A stretch of 64,000 nt of DNA from Toxotes chatareus (Eukaryota; Chordata; Actinopteri; Toxotidae). The stretch covers positions 27,737,577 through 27,801,576 of the forward strand of contig CM028884.1 of NCBI GenBank assembly GCA_016801885.1. Direction: 5' to 3'. A program made the position numbers and the translations under genes. The notes beneath the pieces are model-generated. The model did not search any database, was not told the origin of the DNA, and worked only from the letters and a program-made list of their open reading frames with translations. Numbering within the stretch: the stretch's first letter is position 1; each line of letters begins with the position of its first letter. Shown here in pieces: positions 62,088-64,000 of the stretch.

Positions 62088-64000
62088 CTCCCCCGGATAC
62101 TCTAACTGGTTCATTTCATCAATCTCTGATCGTTAGTACATTCCATGAATTACTCTGCAAGATCTGTAATTTATTTTTCATTTCACCCGCCAAACATCTA
62201 CTACCGCTGCTGATCTTTGAAGCCATTGTAGAAGTGCATTGCTGGGGTGATTGTGGACTAAAAAAAAACATTATTATAGAAATACAAAGTCCATCAAATG
62301 TTGGAATATATAATAATAATTAAGCATTATTTTAAACTCGTGTTTTATCCAATAACTCACAATATCATACTGGCTGATTTCAGTGTTTATTGTTGATTGT
62401 AAAATTCGGCATGGTCTTGCACCTACCCACTTGTCCGGAGTGCTTTTAATGTAGGAAGGTTCATCGAGTCCTCTGGCAGGAGCCTTGTAGCTGTTCTGAA
62501 GTGAAGGACAAAAATGTTGATGAGGCAGCTTTTAGTGTTTATGCACTGATCTGTTGGCTTTGGGTCACATAGCAAATCAGGGATGAGCAAAGTTCAAGCT
62601 GATGCAGCCATTGTTGTCTATGCCAAGTTACAATGAATCTGAGACCTAAACACCAGCAGCAGCAGTCCTCCGTTAGTGTCTCAATAAATACAGCATGTCC
62701 TGCCACAACACTGCTGTGCAGTCAGACACATTTTGGCAGCACTCACAGCTCAATATCCAGTCCATGTACATTTGGGAGTCAGGAGAAAATAGACTTGAAG
62801 CCCAGGATACGGGTGCATACACCACGTCTGGATCACGAGCTGTTATGAAGCCTAAATACACAAGAATGAACAGAAAAATCCAGCATGTTGTCGCCCTATT
62901 AATTACATTTTAGTCTGATATTGTGATGAATGACTTCTCCAAAGGACTTTGTACAAGAATTTTATACAAACTTTGTAAGTTTTATTGTTGTACAGAAATG
63001 ATGTTGGTTTGCAGATAGCTGGGAACAGGTATTTACTGGTGAGCAAAGGTCTATAAACATGTTTTTCTTGGAAATATATTTATGTGACAAAACACTTTCC
63101 TGTTGTGGACAGTTATCCCCACTAAAAAAAACTAAATACACCAAACAACTGCGTTAACTTGGATCTTCAAGGTGCAATAACAATATACTTACTTTATACC
63201 AGTAATTTCCCTATTTTAATGGCTCAATAGCAATGACAAGTGCTAAGTAGTAAGTCTTGGGGGGCGTGGATTGTGTGGGTGTCTCAAAGAGCACCTGCTA
63301 TTTTGGTTCCCATGTGTGCAACAATGCAAAAAATGCGAAAAAGGCCAGGTGAAGCTGCATACCTGTAGATCAGAAAGTGTGGTGAATAATGATTACGCTC
63401 TCCATCAGTCACATCACTTGTCTCCTAGCTCTGAAACAGCTGTGACAATCACAGTGACACATAACGACAACAGCTCAAGAAGTGGAAAGACACTTCTCCG
63501 AGAAATCGTATTGTTGTGTGGATAGTGCAGAGCAGCACGAACTGGACACACAGCGCCGACAAATCTGTAGCCCAGTTTGAAACTGTCATCACACGGATTG
63601 CACTGGTCATTGCACCTCCACAAAAACCAGAGCCCTAAGTGTTTTTTAGAAGGGATTTATCGCTCATTTAGCTCAGCAGTCTTTCACTTATTCATTATCC
63701 ATCAATTCAGCCACTGCATCTGTCTGTTTATGCCTCTCTAAAATTTCAAATTGGCCAGCGGACATTAAACAGCATTAATAAGCAGCTGTGGATGTCGGTG
63801 TTTTGATTGTGTGAGCTGTTGCTCTCAGCTCACAGCCATTAGCACGCTGAATATTTAATCGTGTAACTCTTCCTCTATTACTCTGCCATTAATGTAGCCT
63901 GCTTTTCATATCCCTTCACATAAACTCTTACACATCCCACCAGCACTGTTGACATTCACCTCCACTTTATAGTTCAACATGGGGAGGAAATCCTTGGGAA

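Larger units (their letters stand above)
51853..64000 (+). other. nell1: nell1 intron downstream of the cbEGF exon (partial)
   Basis: It starts with a good donor, gtaagg. I found no exon for the next NELL1 EGF domain in the following 12 kb. Contents are a CA repeat just inside the intron, a decayed fish repeat near 52.4 kb, a GTA microsatellite near 56.5 kb, an AT-rich palindrome near 57.6 kb, a 13-bp inverted repeat near 58.6 kb, a LINE/SINE-tail-like remnant near 58.15 kb, and poly-A runs. The end at 63.7-63.9 kb is rich in TTAAT and CAGCTG words and looks enhancer-like, but that is only an impression. Confidence 0.75.

Overview
The window looks like teleost fish nuclear DNA, probably percomorph. 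It is AT-rich, intron-dominated vertebrate sequence full of microsatellites. It also carries several interspersed repeat families I recognise from fish genomes: an L2/CR1-type LINE, the 'gctaagctaagctaactggct' element, and the 'ggctccagccc' and 'accatgaatgt' elements. It is not bacterial; operons, ribosome binding sites and CRISPR arrays do not apply.

Only one host coding exon can be supported: a 126-nt calcium-binding EGF exon on the + strand at 51727-51852. Its peptide matches the first cbEGF domain of NELL1 much better than that of NELL2. The rest of the window is therefore most simply two very large nell1 introns, at least 51.7 kb upstream and 12.1 kb downstream of this exon. A huge intron fits the known giant size of NELL1.

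Region by region: (1) 1-12.9 kb is intron with decayed fish repeats, simple repeats, a 16-bp-arm foldback near 8.1 kb and a CTCF-like site near 6.18 kb. (2) 12.9-17.05 kb holds an apparently intact piggyBac-type transposase gene on the minus strand. It has two exons joined in frame across a 1.6 kb intron, encodes 740 aa and keeps all four catalytic Asp residues plus the C-terminal Cys-rich finger. (3) 17-28.8 kb is intron without recognisable genes. (4) 28.8-30.5 kb is a defective minus-strand L2/CR1-like LINE with two internal deletions. (5) 30.5-41.2 kb is intron with decayed repeats. (6) 41.2-51.7 kb is a microsatellite-dense stretch that also contains two diverged copies of a 64-bp AT-rich element with inverted CAATTA half-sites. 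(7) 51.7 kb is the nell1 exon. (8) 51.9-64 kb is intron with homeodomain-type palindromes and a few decayed repeats.

I see no multi-gene system. The most interesting items are the intact spliced piggyBac gene lying antisense inside nell1, and the paired 64-bp elements. Everything was read by eye, so boundaries of repeats and regulatory candidates are approximate.
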